Shown one piece after another: positions 27,667 to 37,130 of a stretch of DNA of 64,000 nt. Made by a program: the position numbers and the translations under genes. The notes under the pieces were generated by a model that saw only the letters and a program-made list of their open reading frames with translations, ran no database searches and was not told the DNA's origin. Position 1 is the stretch's first letter. Each line of letters begins with the position of its first letter. The stretch is from contig NZ_CP019070.1 of the NCBI RefSeq assembly GCF_001956695.1, positions 558,001 through 622,000 of the forward strand. Direction: 5' to 3'. This DNA is from Poseidonibacter parvus (GTDB taxonomy: Bacteria; Campylobacterota; Campylobacteria; Campylobacterales; Arcobacteraceae).

Positions 27667-29776
27667 AAAAAAACTAGAAGATCTTTATTTACAAAAAGAA
27701 AATATTGACGTACAGATTAAAGAACTTGAAGATAAAATAAAAAGTGAAAAAACTAAAAAATCATCAAAAACTACATTTTCAAAACTTGAAAAAATAGATA
27801 TATTTAAATCACTATTTATTGCACGTTTTGATATTTATGCAAAAAAATGGATTTCTAAGGATGGAAATAAACAAGGGTTTTATCCTGTTACACAAACCTT
27901 TCAAGGTGAAGATTTTATACCTATTACAAATAAAGAAATAGAAGCACATTTAAGAGGTTTACTACATCTTGCAACTTATTGTATTGATTCAAATAATTTA
28001 TCAAAATTTATTGCTTTTGAAATTTTAGATGAAGATAAATTTAAACTTCAAATTGCTTTGAACTCTCTAAATATTAGAGCTTATTATGAATTAAATACTT
28101 ATAATTCTTTAGTAGCATGGATATTTTTAGAAGAAGCAATAGATAGTAAAATTGTTTATAATTTTGCTTCATATATTTTAAAAAAAGCAAATATAAATGC
28201 AAAAACATACCCAAATCAAGAATTCTCAAATAAATCAAATTTAGGTAATTGCATTGAAATTCCTTTGCATTTAAAAAATAGAGAAAAGAATAAAACTATT
28301 TTTATTGATGCAAACACAAATAAAATATATGAAGACCAATGGGTAGTTTTAAATAATGTTCAAAAAGTTTCAAAACAAATTATTTATAATAACACACAAA
28401 CAAGTTCAAGTTTAAATGAAGAAAAAGATTTTGGGAATATTGATTTTCCACTTGATTGTATAGATATGGTTTCATATGATTATTTATATATTCCAACTGC
28501 AAAGTTGTCAAAAAGTTTAATTAATAAATTGAAATCTTTTGCATCTTTTGAAAATCCTCAAATAAAAGTATTATTGGCTTTACGAAAGCCTTTGTACAAT
28601 ACTCCACGACTTATACAAAGCTTTGAAGAAGATAACACTCACTTAATGCTTCCAAGAGGTTTACAATCGAAAGTTTGTGATTTTTTTACTTCAAATGCAG
28701 TGTCTTTTAATGTTGAAAATAAAAGATATTTTAACTCATGTGAAACTAAAAAAGTGCAATTTACTTTAAGACCAGAACAAAATGATGCTATAAACCAGAT
28801 TTTGAAAAATGATTTTTGTATTTGTGTTGCACCTCCAGGTTTTGGTAAAACTTTACTTGGTGCGAAAATGTTTGAAAAAAGAGCTTGTTCAACTTTAATA
28901 GTAGTTAATAAAAATATGCTCTTAAATCAATGGATAGAAAGATTTGTTGATTATTTTGGATATGACAAAAAAGATATAGGATACCTTGGAAAAAGCCAAA
29001 ATAAATTAAATGGAATTATTGATGTTGCAACAATGCAAAGTTTAAAAAATAATCCAGATTATATACATAATTATTCTTTTGTAATTGTTGATGAATGTCA
29101 TCATATACCAGCTCTTACTTTTGAGCAAATAATCAAAAAATTTAGAGGGAAATATATTTTAGGTTTAAGTGCAACTCCTAATAGAAAAGATGGGTTACAG
29201 CCAATTTTATATCAACAATTAGGAAATGTTGCCTATGAATATAAAAAGAAAAGAACACATACAAATAAACTTGAAGTTGTAAGAACAGATTTTATTTGTC
29301 AAGCTGATAATTATGCAAGTATAATAAATGAACTTTGTATTGATGAAAATAGAAATAATTTAATAATTGATGCAATAAAGAACAATATTAATAGAAAAAT
29401 TTTACTTTTAACTGATAGAATAGAGCATATAAATATTCTAGAGCATTTATTGATGTGTGAGAATATTGATTATGTAAGTATACATGGAAGTCAAAATAAA
29501 AAAGAACAAGTTAAAAATATGAATTTAGTAAAACAAAAATCTTTGATTCTTGCTACTACTTCTTATTTTGGTGAAGGAATTGATTTCCCTCATTTAAATA
29601 CTATTCTTTTTGCAACGCCAATTTCATATTATGGAAGGTTAGTTCAATATCTAGGACGAATAGGAAGAGGAAATCAAGAGTGTTTAGCTATTGATTTTTT
29701 AGATTCAAATAATGCAATGCTTAATTCAGCTTTCAAAAAAAGAGCTGAAGGTTATAAGCAAATGCATTACAAATAA
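27653..29776 (+). CDS. Primase-helicase fusion (TOTE-type AEP-like domain plus SF2 helicase)
   Basis: A 707-residue protein. A charged coiled coil (1-45) is followed by a region (about 48-250) that aligns with the archaeo-eukaryotic primase domain of TOTE conflict-type proteins: SLFIARFDIYAKKW, EAHLRGLLHLATY, WIFLEEAIDS, NLGNCIEIPL and DQWVVLNN. A superfamily 2 helicase follows: TLRPEQNDAI, Walker A PGFGKTLLG (about residue 393), DECHH (about 479), LSATPNRKDG and QYLGRIGRG. In the primase half the catalytic acidic pair (usually DFD) reads FEIL near residue 121. The usual SGNGxHVW reads TYNSLVAW, and the Cys-rich zinc element is absent. The helicase looks active, the primase does not. The function is unknown; it overlaps ccmA by 14 bases. 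Confidence 0.8.
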   Translation: MTSLEKKLEDLYLQKENIDVQIKELEDKIKSEKTKKSSKTTFSKLEKIDIFKSLFIARFDIYAKKWISKDGNKQGFYPVTQTFQGEDFIPITNKEIEAHLRGLLHLATYCIDSNNLSKFIAFEILDEDKFKLQIALNSLNIRAYYELNTYNSLVAWIFLEEAIDSKIVYNFASYILKKANINAKTYPNQEFSNKSNLGNCIEIPLHLKNREKNKTIFIDANTNKIYEDQWVVLNNVQKVSKQIIYNNTQTSSSLNEEKDFGNIDFPLDCIDMVSYDYLYIPTAKLSKSLINKLKSFASFENPQIKVLLALRKPLYNTPRLIQSFEEDNTHLMLPRGLQSKVCDFFTSNAVSFNVENKRYFNSCETKKVQFTLRPEQNDAINQILKNDFCICVAPPGFGKTLLGAKMFEKRACSTLIVVNKNMLLNQWIERFVDYFGYDKKDIGYLGKSQNKLNGIIDVATMQSLKNNPDYIHNYSFVIVDECHHIPALTFEQIIKKFRGKYILGLSATPNRKDGLQPILYQQLGNVAYEYKKKRTHTNKLEVVRTDFICQADNYASIINELCIDENRNNLIIDAIKNNINRKILLLTDRIEHINILEHLLMCENIDYVSIHGSQNKKEQVKNMNLVKQKSLILATTSYFGEGIDFPHLNTILFATPISYYGRLVQYLGRIGRGNQECLAIDFLDSNNAMLNSAFKKRAEGYKQMHYK

Positions 29777-29793
29777 AAAAAGGAGTATATAAA

Positions 29794-31407
29794 ATGTTAG
29801 GAATAATTGTTGCGACAATATTTATTGCATTAGTAATAAATTTAATTTTAAAAAAATTTCAATTACCCACTATTATAGGTTATATTATCACAGGGACTAT
29901 CATTGCTTACTCTTTTAATTTACACGATGCTGTAAATAATCATGATTTAAAAGAAATAGCAGAGTTTGGGGTAGTATTTTTAATGTTTACAATTGGATTA
30001 GAATTCTCAATTGAACATTTAAAAAAGATGAAAAAAGAGGTTTTCTTCACAGGTTCTTTGCAGATTATTCTTACAACAATTTTTGTTTTTTTAGTGTCTC
30101 ATTACGCAATTGGTTTAGATGTTAAATCTTCAATGGTAATAGGTGCTGCACTTTCTTTATCTTCAACTGCAATTGTTTTAAAAACCTTTAATGAAACAAA
30201 AGAGATTAAAAAACCTTATGGAAAAAGAGTTCTTGGTATTTTAATTATGCAAGACATTGCTGTAATTCCTATTTTATTAATGATATCATTTTTCACAATG
30301 GGTGAAGAAAGTAGTGTTGCATATATGATTTTTGAAACACTTATTGCTGCTGTTGTATTATTAGGCTTATTGTTTTTATCAGGTAAATATTTGCTTGAGC
30401 CTTTTTTAACACATGTATCAAAAACAAAGTCTGATGAATTATTCGTGGCTTCTGTTTTACTTCTAGCAATTGGATCATCATACTTAGCTTACTATTTCGG
30501 TTTTTCATACTCACTTGGTGCATTTATCGCAGGTATGATGATTGCAGAAACAAAATTTAAACATCAAGTGGAAGCTGACCTTATTCCTTTTAGAAATATT
30601 TTATTAGGTGTGTTTTTTATAACAGTTGGAATGCAAATTAATTTTACAGTAATTTCAGATTATATTTTAATTATTCTTGTTTTACTTCCGGTTTTAATGG
30701 GTCTTAAATATCTAATTATTTATTCATTAGTTAGGCTTGATGATACAAGAAGAGTTGCTTTTAAAACAGCATTCTCACTAATTCAAATAGGAGAGTTTTC
30801 TTTAGCAATTTTAGAATTAGGAAGAAGCCAAGGTTTAGTTGATCCAACATATTCACAAATTTTAATTGTAACTATAGTAATTTCTATGATATTAACACCT
30901 ATAATTCTAAAAAACCTATCAAAAGCAGCAGGATTATTAATAAGCGAAGATCCTTTAGTTGTAAATACTACATACAATATTGATAAAGATACAGAAAACC
31001 ATGTTGTTGTTTTAGGATATGGAAGATATGGACAAGCAATTGTTGAAGAGCTTAAATCTTTAGGTCAAAAATATATTATTATTGAGCATAATGTACAGTT
31101 TTTCCAACTTGGACAAGATAGGAAAGAACCAATTGTATTTGGAAATGCAGCGCAAAGACATATTTTAACATCTGTAAATGTTACTAGTTCATCAGCTGTA
31201 ATTGTTGCAGTTAATAATCCTGAAGCCTTACATTTAATTTGTGAAGCAGTTGATTCTTTAACACATAATACAAAAACAATCGTTACAGTTACAACAGAGA
31301 GTGAAAAAGAGACTTTAGAAAGTTTACATTTACAACATATTGTAGTTGAAACTAAGCATTTATCAAAAGCAGTTGTTGATGAAGTTATGTATTGTAGACT
31401 TGATTAG
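29794..31407 (+). CDS. CPA2-family cation:proton antiporter with TrkA-N domain
   Basis: A 537-residue Kef-like monovalent cation/proton antiporter. The first ~385 residues form about 12 membrane helices with family blocks FGVVFLMFTIGLEFS, ALSLSSTAIVLK and SLGAFIAGMMIAET. The C-terminal cytoplasmic RCK domain has the Rossmann motif VVLGYGRYGQAIVEEL. It probably moves K+ or Na+ in exchange for protons, gated by nucleotide. An AAAGGAG site precedes the ATG. A hairpin over its stop codon separates it from the convergent acyltransferase gene. Confidence 0.9.
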   Translation: MLGIIVATIFIALVINLILKKFQLPTIIGYIITGTIIAYSFNLHDAVNNHDLKEIAEFGVVFLMFTIGLEFSIEHLKKMKKEVFFTGSLQIILTTIFVFLVSHYAIGLDVKSSMVIGAALSLSSTAIVLKTFNETKEIKKPYGKRVLGILIMQDIAVIPILLMISFFTMGEESSVAYMIFETLIAAVVLLGLLFLSGKYLLEPFLTHVSKTKSDELFVASVLLLAIGSSYLAYYFGFSYSLGAFIAGMMIAETKFKHQVEADLIPFRNILLGVFFITVGMQINFTVISDYILIILVLLPVLMGLKYLIIYSLVRLDDTRRVAFKTAFSLIQIGEFSLAILELGRSQGLVDPTYSQILIVTIVISMILTPIILKNLSKAAGLLISEDPLVVNTTYNIDKDTENHVVVLGYGRYGQAIVEELKSLGQKYIIIEHNVQFFQLGQDRKEPIVFGNAAQRHILTSVNVTSSSAVIVAVNNPEALHLICEAVDSLTHNTKTIVTVTTESEKETLESLHLQHIVVETKHLSKAVVDEVMYCRLD

Positions 31408-31428
31408 ATAGAGAGTTATTCTCTATCT
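31406..31428. terminator. Hairpin spanning both convergent stop codons
   Basis: A 9-bp perfect stem (31406-31414 with 31420-31428) with a 5-base loop. It overlaps the antiporter stop (31405-31407) and the acyltransferase stop (31416-31418). A T-rich tail follows on the plus strand (ATATCTTTTT), but none is clear on the minus strand. Confidence 0.55.
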
Positions 31429-33128
31429 ATATATCTTTTTCTTGGAGCATTTTTAATTTTATTTACATTTACTAAAATAAAACCATCAACACAATCTGCA
31501 AAATCTTGATCTACATTAAAACCTAAAAATTTTACACCACCTTCTTCAGTGATTTCACTGTATTGTTTGTATAAAGTTGGAACAGAAACTCCCATCCCTA
31601 AAAGAGTAGATTTTAAAAATTTAAAATCTTTTTTCTTATCATCTAAGCAAAATAGCCCTTTAATCTCATTTATATTATTTGAATATTGATAAGGAAGTTT
31701 AGGACTTACTAATTGTTTTGGCTCTTTGAAATAATGTGAATAATAGAATATCATCATATCTTTTGCAATACTTGGAAAACTTGCACTAATACTTACAGGA
31801 CCAAACATATACTTAATATTTGGATTCTTTTTTAAATAAGCTCCAATTCCATACCATAAATAATCAAGTGCTCTCGTACCCCAGTATTTTGGTTGAACAA
31901 AACTACGTCCAAGTTCAATAGAGTTTTTTAAATATGGAGTTAACCCTTCATTATATTTAAATAAAGTATTTGAATAAAAACCTTTTACTCCAATATTCTT
32001 AAAGATAAAATTAGCATTACCAATTCGATATGAACCTACAATTTCTAAGTCATTCTCATCCCAAAGAATAATATGTTGATAATATATATCATATTTATCA
32101 GTATCTCTTTTTTTATTTATACCTTCGCCAACTTTCCTAAAAGATAGCTCTCTTAATCGTCCTAGTTCTTTTAATACAATTGAATCATCTGAGTAATCAT
32201 ATAGATATATTTTTTTCCCATCATTTGTCTCTCCAATTAATTGAGAAGATTTTAATTCATTAATTAGATCTTGTCTTTTTTGAGGATGTGCAATTGCACT
32301 TTGTGTTTGGAAAAAACTCTTTTTTCTTTTTTTTAGTGAGTATAAATGTTTTTTATAAAGATTAATTAAATATTTTTTATCTAAGCCTTTTGGTTTAATA
32401 TTTTCATTTGGAATAATTTCTCCAATTTTAATATTTATTCTTTTTGACTTTTTATTAAACATCTCATTTGAAAGTAAGAGTGTTGAAAAAGTTTTATTTA
32501 TTAGAGAAATAGTATAAAATGTTTTAGAGTTTTTTGCATCTAAAAATATTGGTAGAATTGGAGAGTTTGAATTTTGTGCGAAATTTAAAAAGCCTTTACT
32601 CCATGAAGGATCTTTTATTCCTTTTCCACTAGCACGACTTACTTCACCTGCTGGAAAAATAATGATTGCTTCTTCATTTTTTAGAGCTTCATATATCTTT
32701 TTTATGTCTTTTTTTGATTGTCTAATTTTATAATTATCAATTGGAATTAAAAGATTATTTAAAGCATCAAAACCTACAAGAAAATCATTGGCTACTATTT
32801 TTACATCTGATCTTACTTGAGAAATCAATCTTAGTAAACAAAGGGCATCTAAACCTCCTAAAGGATGGTTTGCAATAATCACTACTTTTCCTGAACTTGG
32901 AATATTTTGTAAATCTGTACTTGAAACATTATAATCAAAATCGAAATAATCTAATACGCAATCAACAAACTCAAGCCCTTTTAAATGTGAGTTTTCTTTT
33001 AAAAATTTGTTTATAGAGTCTTCATGGACTATTCTTTTAGCAATTTTAAATAGAGATTTTTTTAAGAAGTCTTGTTTCTTGTTTATATTTGGAAACTTCT
33101 TTTCTATTTCTTTTTGTACATCTATCAT
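31416..33128 (-). CDS. Two-domain acyltransferase, OlsF-like (PlsC-type plus GNAT-type)
   Basis: A 570-residue protein with two acyltransferase domains. The N-terminal half is PlsC/hemolysin-like: IANHPLGGLDAL carries the H(x4)D catalytic motif, and FPAGEVSR is the second conserved block. The C-terminal half (about 305-570) resembles the GNAT-type N-acyltransferases of the OlsB/hemolysin group (ELGRLRELSFRKVGEG, ELGRSFVQPKYWGTRAL, GPVSISASFP). This order is that of OlsF, which makes ornithine lipids by N- then O-acylation in one protein. The amino acid acylated here is not known. An AAGGA site precedes the ATG at 33128. Confidence 0.75.
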   Translation of the reverse strand: MIDVQKEIEKKFPNINKKQDFLKKSLFKIAKRIVHEDSINKFLKENSHLKGLEFVDCVLDYFDFDYNVSSTDLQNIPSSGKVVIIANHPLGGLDALCLLRLISQVRSDVKIVANDFLVGFDALNNLLIPIDNYKIRQSKKDIKKIYEALKNEEAIIIFPAGEVSRASGKGIKDPSWSKGFLNFAQNSNSPILPIFLDAKNSKTFYTISLINKTFSTLLLSNEMFNKKSKRINIKIGEIIPNENIKPKGLDKKYLINLYKKHLYSLKKRKKSFFQTQSAIAHPQKRQDLINELKSSQLIGETNDGKKIYLYDYSDDSIVLKELGRLRELSFRKVGEGINKKRDTDKYDIYYQHIILWDENDLEIVGSYRIGNANFIFKNIGVKGFYSNTLFKYNEGLTPYLKNSIELGRSFVQPKYWGTRALDYLWYGIGAYLKKNPNIKYMFGPVSISASFPSIAKDMMIFYYSHYFKEPKQLVSPKLPYQYSNNINEIKGLFCLDDKKKDFKFLKSTLLGMGVSVPTLYKQYSEITEEGGVKFLGFNVDQDFADCVDGFILVNVNKIKNAPRKRYIDRE

Positions 33129-33251
33129 ATGTAATCCTTTTTTTTATTGTAATAATCTTTGATTACAAAGTGGTAACAGCCCTAAGAAAAGAAATAAGTT
33201 TTTAAAAATATTTTTTATGTTAAAATCACTTTTTAAAAAAGGATTTTTTAC

Positions 33252-33956
33252 ATGAATAAATCAGATATCACTAATATACTTACAATTTTAATAATGGCTT
33301 ATGGTTACTCAAATGGCTATGATATAATTTTTACTGTTGGGCTATTTGCTCTAAGTGGAGCAATTACAAATACTCTTGCGATTCACATGCTTTTTGAAAA
33401 AGTCCCTTATCTTTATGGAAGTGGAGTAATTGAAAAGAATTTTGGAAAGTTTAAAAATTCAATCCATAATTTATTAATGAATCAATTTTTTACAAAAGAG
33501 AATTTATCAAGATTTTTTCAAGATGAGATGAATAGTGCAAAAAATACAATAGATTTTGAAAAGATATTAAATAAAACAGATTTTACACCTGCTTATAATT
33601 CTTTAAAAGAATCAGTAATGGAATCATCTTTTGGAGGAATGTTAGGAATGTTTGGTGGAGAGGCTGCACTTGAACCTTTAAAAGAGCCTTTTACAAATAA
33701 ACTTCAATCTTCAATTGTAGATATCACAAAATCAAAAGCTTTCCAAGATGTACTAGAAGAAGCTTTAAAATCAGATAGTTTATCAGATGATATATATGAA
33801 AAATTAAGTTCAATTGTAAATAAAAGATTAGATGAATTAACACCTTCAATGGTAAAAGTTATGGTTCAAAATATTATAAAAGAACATTTAGGTTGGTTAG
33901 TTGTTTGGGGTGCAGTATTTGGTGGACTAATTGGATTTGTTTCTACTTTTCTTTAA
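33252..33956 (+). CDS. DUF445 family membrane protein
   Basis: A 234-residue protein with an N-terminal membrane region (about 8-45, including the LSGAITNTLAIHMLFEKVP motif typical of DUF445) and a C-terminal helix (WLVVWGAVFGGLIGFVSTFL). The central part is soluble and helical. The family function is unknown. The ATG follows an AAAGGA site by 7 bases. It is divergent from the OlsF-like gene (123 bases between starts) and convergent with the SHOCT gene. Confidence 0.85.
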   Translation: MNKSDITNILTILIMAYGYSNGYDIIFTVGLFALSGAITNTLAIHMLFEKVPYLYGSGVIEKNFGKFKNSIHNLLMNQFFTKENLSRFFQDEMNSAKNTIDFEKILNKTDFTPAYNSLKESVMESSFGGMLGMFGGEAALEPLKEPFTNKLQSSIVDITKSKAFQDVLEEALKSDSLSDDIYEKLSSIVNKRLDELTPSMVKVMVQNIIKEHLGWLVVWGAVFGGLIGFVSTFL

Positions 33957-33965
33957 ATAGTTTAT

Positions 33966-33988
33966 AAGTAGGCTTTTAAAGCCTACTT
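33966..33988. terminator. Hairpin between convergent DUF445 and SHOCT genes
   Basis: Near-perfect inverted repeat (33966-33976 with 33978-33988) just after the DUF445 stop and overlapping the last codons of the SHOCT gene. A T-rich stretch follows a few bases later on the plus strand. Confidence 0.6.
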
Positions 33989-34743
33989 AGTAATTCATTT
34001 TTCTTTGTATTAAATTCATTATCAGAAAGAATACCTGCTTGATGTAAACGACCAAGTTGTTCAATCATTTCTATAATTTCATTAGATGATTCATTTTTAG
34101 TAGAATTAGGTATAGGTGCTTCTTCAATAACAGCAGAAGGTTCTATAAAGTTTGTTTGAGGTGTTTGCGAAAAATCATTGTTTTGCATAGATGGAATATT
34201 TCCTCCTGAGATTATTGGAAGAGAAGAAACACTAATTGTTCCATATTGACTAGAAAAAGTAAGAGAGTTATCTCCTCCTTGTTGTTGTGAAACTCCACCT
34301 ATATTATTATCTAGTGTATCATATACAGTTACTTCAGAGTTTACTTCAACAGCAAGTCTATTTGGGAAAACTGCATATCTTGTATTATTTTGTGAACCGC
34401 TTGAAAAAGGAACTCCTAATTCCTTTGGCCACCATTGATTACTTCCTGGTGTTCCTGCTTCAATAACAGGAAAAACTTGCACACTTAATAATGCATTTGA
34501 GATTTCAGAACACAAATTATCGACAGTATTTTTAAGGCCATTATTAAACATGTCACCTACCATAGTCATCCCACCTTGCATCCATTGACCTGAACCACCT
34601 AGTTCTGGAGAATTAAACTGTGCCATTGTTCCTCCCCCAGTATTTACAGCTCCAATCATATGAATGATGGCATCTGCACTTAAGTTGTATTTATTTGATA
34701 GATTATTTACTAGGTTTTGACCTTCTTGTGTAAGTGTTTGCAA
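33976..34743 (-). CDS. SHOCT domain-containing protein
   Basis: About 255 residues. The C-terminal ~35 residues (IEQLGRLHQAGILSDNEFNTKK) form a SHOCT domain, a short helical oligomerisation module. The N-terminal part (LTQEGQNLVNNLSNKYNLS, GTMAQFNSPELGGSGQWM) belongs to a conserved family of SHOCT proteins that I recall as usually starting MQTLTPEGQ. I therefore start at the TTG at 34743, which has an AAGGA site 7 bases upstream. The ATG at 34791 adds 16 residues unlike the family. Its function is unknown and there are no membrane segments. Confidence 0.8.
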   Translation of the reverse strand: MQTLTQEGQNLVNNLSNKYNLSADAIIHMIGAVNTGGGTMAQFNSPELGGSGQWMQGGMTMVGDMFNNGLKNTVDNLCSEISNALLSVQVFPVIEAGTPGSNQWWPKELGVPFSSGSQNNTRYAVFPNRLAVEVNSEVTVYDTLDNNIGGVSQQQGGDNSLTFSSQYGTISVSSLPIISGGNIPSMQNNDFSQTPQTNFIEPSAVIEEAPIPNSTKNESSNEIIEMIEQLGRLHQAGILSDNEFNTKKNELLSRL

Positions 34744-35052
34744 AATTTTTCCTTTTAATTTGTTTAAAGTTTTTATGTGACATTCTATCATAGTTTAACA
34801 TTGTAGATGTTTTTAAATTTATTCAGATTGCTATTTATTTCGCATGTTCTTTGTTTATAATAAATAATTGTTGAATAAATCATATTTAATTGTCTAAATG
34901 ATATATAATATACAAATAGTAATGCAATTTAATTTTATTTCAGATAGAATTATTGTATCAATATTATACAAATGTAAAATATACTCCATTTACTATAAAA
35001 AATAGTTTTTTAGTAATTTGAAGCAGAAAAAATTTTTGACTAAGGGTGTTCA
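34744..35052. other. AT-rich divergent intergenic region
   Basis: About 309 bases between the SHOCT gene (minus) and the ATP-grasp gene (plus). TATAAT occurs at 34856-34861 and at 34904-34909, either of which could serve as a -10 box for the ATP-grasp gene, but I see no convincing -35 partner. No coding frame or strong hairpin is visible. Confidence 0.5.
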
Positions 35053-36417
35053 ATGTTAGAAAAACCAACGGAAATTAATACAAAATTTTGGGAAATATTT
35101 TCAAAACAAGATAGACAAAAGATAGAAGAGTTTAAAGTTTATATGGATAAGTTTGCAGTCAATTTTAATCTTTATAAAGATGGAAATTTTGTAGAACAAT
35201 CTTTACCTTTTGATGTAATACCACGTATTATTTCTAAACAAGAATTTAGTAAGATTGAAAAAGGATTAGTTCAAAGAGTAACAGCTCTAAACCTTTTTTT
35301 AGAAGATTTGTATACAGATGCTAAAATTGTGAAAGATGGTATTGTTCCTAAAGAATTTATTGAAAATGCAGAAGGTTACTTAAAAGAGTTTGTTGGTTTT
35401 TCACCATCAAAAAAAATAAGAGCACATATAAATGGTATTGATCTTGTAAAAGATTCTAAAGATGATGAATGGGTTATTTTAGAAGATAACTTAAGAGTAC
35501 CAAGTGGTTCAAGTTATCCATTATCAGTACGTAATACTTATAGAAAAATATATCCAGAGTTTTTTGAAAACTTTAAAATAGAACCAATTCAATCTTATCC
35601 AAAATTTATTACTGATGCGATGAATTATGTAAACACTGGAGGAATTAATGTTTTATTAACTCCTGGACGATTCAACTCTGCTTATTATGAGCATAGTTAT
35701 CTTGCTGAAAAAATTGGTGCACAACTTGTACGTGCTCATGAATTAGTAGTAATAGATAAAAAAGTATATTTTAAAAATTATAATGGACAAAAAATACTTG
35801 TAGGTTCAATATATAGAAGACTTGATGATGATTTTATTGATCCGAAGTTTTTCAATCCTGAAAGTCTTATTGGAGTTCCAGGTCTTGTAGAAGCATATTT
35901 AAGTGGTAATGTTGCTTTAATGAATGCAATTGGAAATGGTGTTGCTGATGATAAAGGGATTTATTACTTTGTACCTAAGATGATTAAATATTATCTTAAT
36001 GAAGAACCTATTTTAAAAAATGCTCCAACTTATCTTCCTTATTTTAAAGATGATATGGATTATGTAATGAAAAATATGGAAAAACTAGTAATAAAAGATG
36101 TTGCAGAGGCTGGTGGTTATGGTGTTTTATTCGGACATTCTATGAGTGCATTACAAATTGAAGATCTTAAAGTTACTATTAAAGCAAATCCACGAAGATT
36201 TATAGCACAAGAACTTATTCAATTCTATGATGAAAAGTGTTATTTAAATAATGAATTAAAAGATAGAAAAGCAGATTTTAGGGCATATGTTGTTGCAGGA
36301 GAAGATGTAAAAGTTTGGAATTGTGGACTTACACGATATGCATTAGAAGAAGGAAACTTCCTTGTAAATTCTTCACAAGGTGGCGGATTTAAAGATACTT
36401 GGGTAATGGAGTTATAA
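35053..36417 (+). CDS. Circularly permuted ATP-grasp protein (stand-alone)
   Basis: A 454-residue COG2308-type ATP-grasp protein. Conserved blocks are ILEDNLRVPSGSSYP, LLTPGRFNSAYYEHSYLA, YRRLDDDFIDP, NAIGNGVADDKGIYYFVP, VIKDVAEAGGYGVLFG, FIAQELI, DFRAYVV and GGGFKDTWV. ATP-grasp enzymes usually join a carboxylate to an amine through an acyl phosphate; the substrate of this family is unknown. The ATG follows AAGG by 7 bases. The alpha-E gene starts 1 base after the stop, so the two form a bicistronic unit. It is of a different subtype from the fused copy at 38066, which lacks the EAGGYG and DFRAY versions of these motifs. Confidence 0.9.
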   Translation: MLEKPTEINTKFWEIFSKQDRQKIEEFKVYMDKFAVNFNLYKDGNFVEQSLPFDVIPRIISKQEFSKIEKGLVQRVTALNLFLEDLYTDAKIVKDGIVPKEFIENAEGYLKEFVGFSPSKKIRAHINGIDLVKDSKDDEWVILEDNLRVPSGSSYPLSVRNTYRKIYPEFFENFKIEPIQSYPKFITDAMNYVNTGGINVLLTPGRFNSAYYEHSYLAEKIGAQLVRAHELVVIDKKVYFKNYNGQKILVGSIYRRLDDDFIDPKFFNPESLIGVPGLVEAYLSGNVALMNAIGNGVADDKGIYYFVPKMIKYYLNEEPILKNAPTYLPYFKDDMDYVMKNMEKLVIKDVAEAGGYGVLFGHSMSALQIEDLKVTIKANPRRFIAQELIQFYDEKCYLNNELKDRKADFRAYVVAGEDVKVWNCGLTRYALEEGNFLVNSSQGGGFKDTWVMEL

Positions 36418-36418
36418 A

Positions 36419-37084
36419 ATGGATCAATTATTAACAGCAAATGTTGCTACAAATATGTATTGGCTTGGCCGATATTTAGAGCGTGTTGAAACAGCACTTT
36501 ATAAAATAGAAAAAGCATTTAATATGACGATTGATGTTGATAAAAATGCTGGTGTAGATCTTTACAAAAAATTTGGTGTAGAATTAGAATATACTGATTC
36601 ATCAGACTTTTTAAAAGAAGCTATATATGGTGATCATGAAGCTAATGTTATGAATATTACAAGTAATGCTAGAGAAAGTGCAATTATTAGTCGTATTTAT
36701 ATAAATAATTCTGCATTTGGTGAGATTATTGAATTAGATGCACTATTTAAAAGAAAATTTAATGATACTATTCCTATAGATTATAAAGATTTAGATCATG
36801 CACTTTCTTTAATAAAAGAAATTTGGGGTGAAACTGCTAGTAGAAAAAAACAAAAAAGTAGTGATTACTTTTTTAAACTTGGCAGACTTATTGAAGAATT
36901 AGATATTTGCATAAGATTCTCTAGAGATTTTGAAATACTAAAGCAAATTATCGAAGAGATTAATTCAATATTTGAAATTCTCAATCCAGAATTAGACTTA
37001 AAAATTGATTCTCCAAAAGATGAATCAGATATTGATATTAATAAAATTCATAGCTTAGTTAATGAATTAATAGTTGAAGATTAA
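36419..37084 (+). CDS. Alpha-E domain-containing protein
   Basis: A 221-residue all-helical protein. The start, NVATNMYWLGRYLERVETALYKIE, is the typical entry of the alpha-E family (COG2307), rich in conserved acidic and Arg residues. Its activity is unknown. It is nearly always encoded beside or fused to circularly permuted ATP-grasp proteins, as seen twice here. It lies 1 base after the ATP-grasp stop and converges on the transglutaminase operon from the other strand. Confidence 0.88.
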   Translation: MDQLLTANVATNMYWLGRYLERVETALYKIEKAFNMTIDVDKNAGVDLYKKFGVELEYTDSSDFLKEAIYGDHEANVMNITSNARESAIISRIYINNSAFGEIIELDALFKRKFNDTIPIDYKDLDHALSLIKEIWGETASRKKQKSSDYFFKLGRLIEELDICIRFSRDFEILKQIIEEINSIFEILNPELDLKIDSPKDESDIDINKIHSLVNELIVED

Positions 37085-37088
37085 TAGC

Positions 37089-37120
37089 AATTAGCACTTA
37101 GATTTTTCTTTGTGCTAATT
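37089..37120. terminator. Hairpin between convergent alpha-E and transglutaminase genes
   Basis: A 9-bp perfect stem (37089-37097 with 37112-37120) with a 14-base T-rich loop. It sits in the 46-base gap between the two convergent genes and could end transcription from both sides, though the loop is long and the T tract is weak. Confidence 0.5.
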
Positions 37121-37130
37121 ACCTTTTCAT

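Noticed and set aside
30341-30977. Minus-strand frames inside the antiporter gene
   Set aside because: They are shadows of a clear plus-strand gene and have no start signals or family features.
34744-34791. ATG start at 34791 for the SHOCT protein
   Set aside because: A TTG at 34743 has a well-spaced AAGGA site and gives the N-terminus typical of the family.
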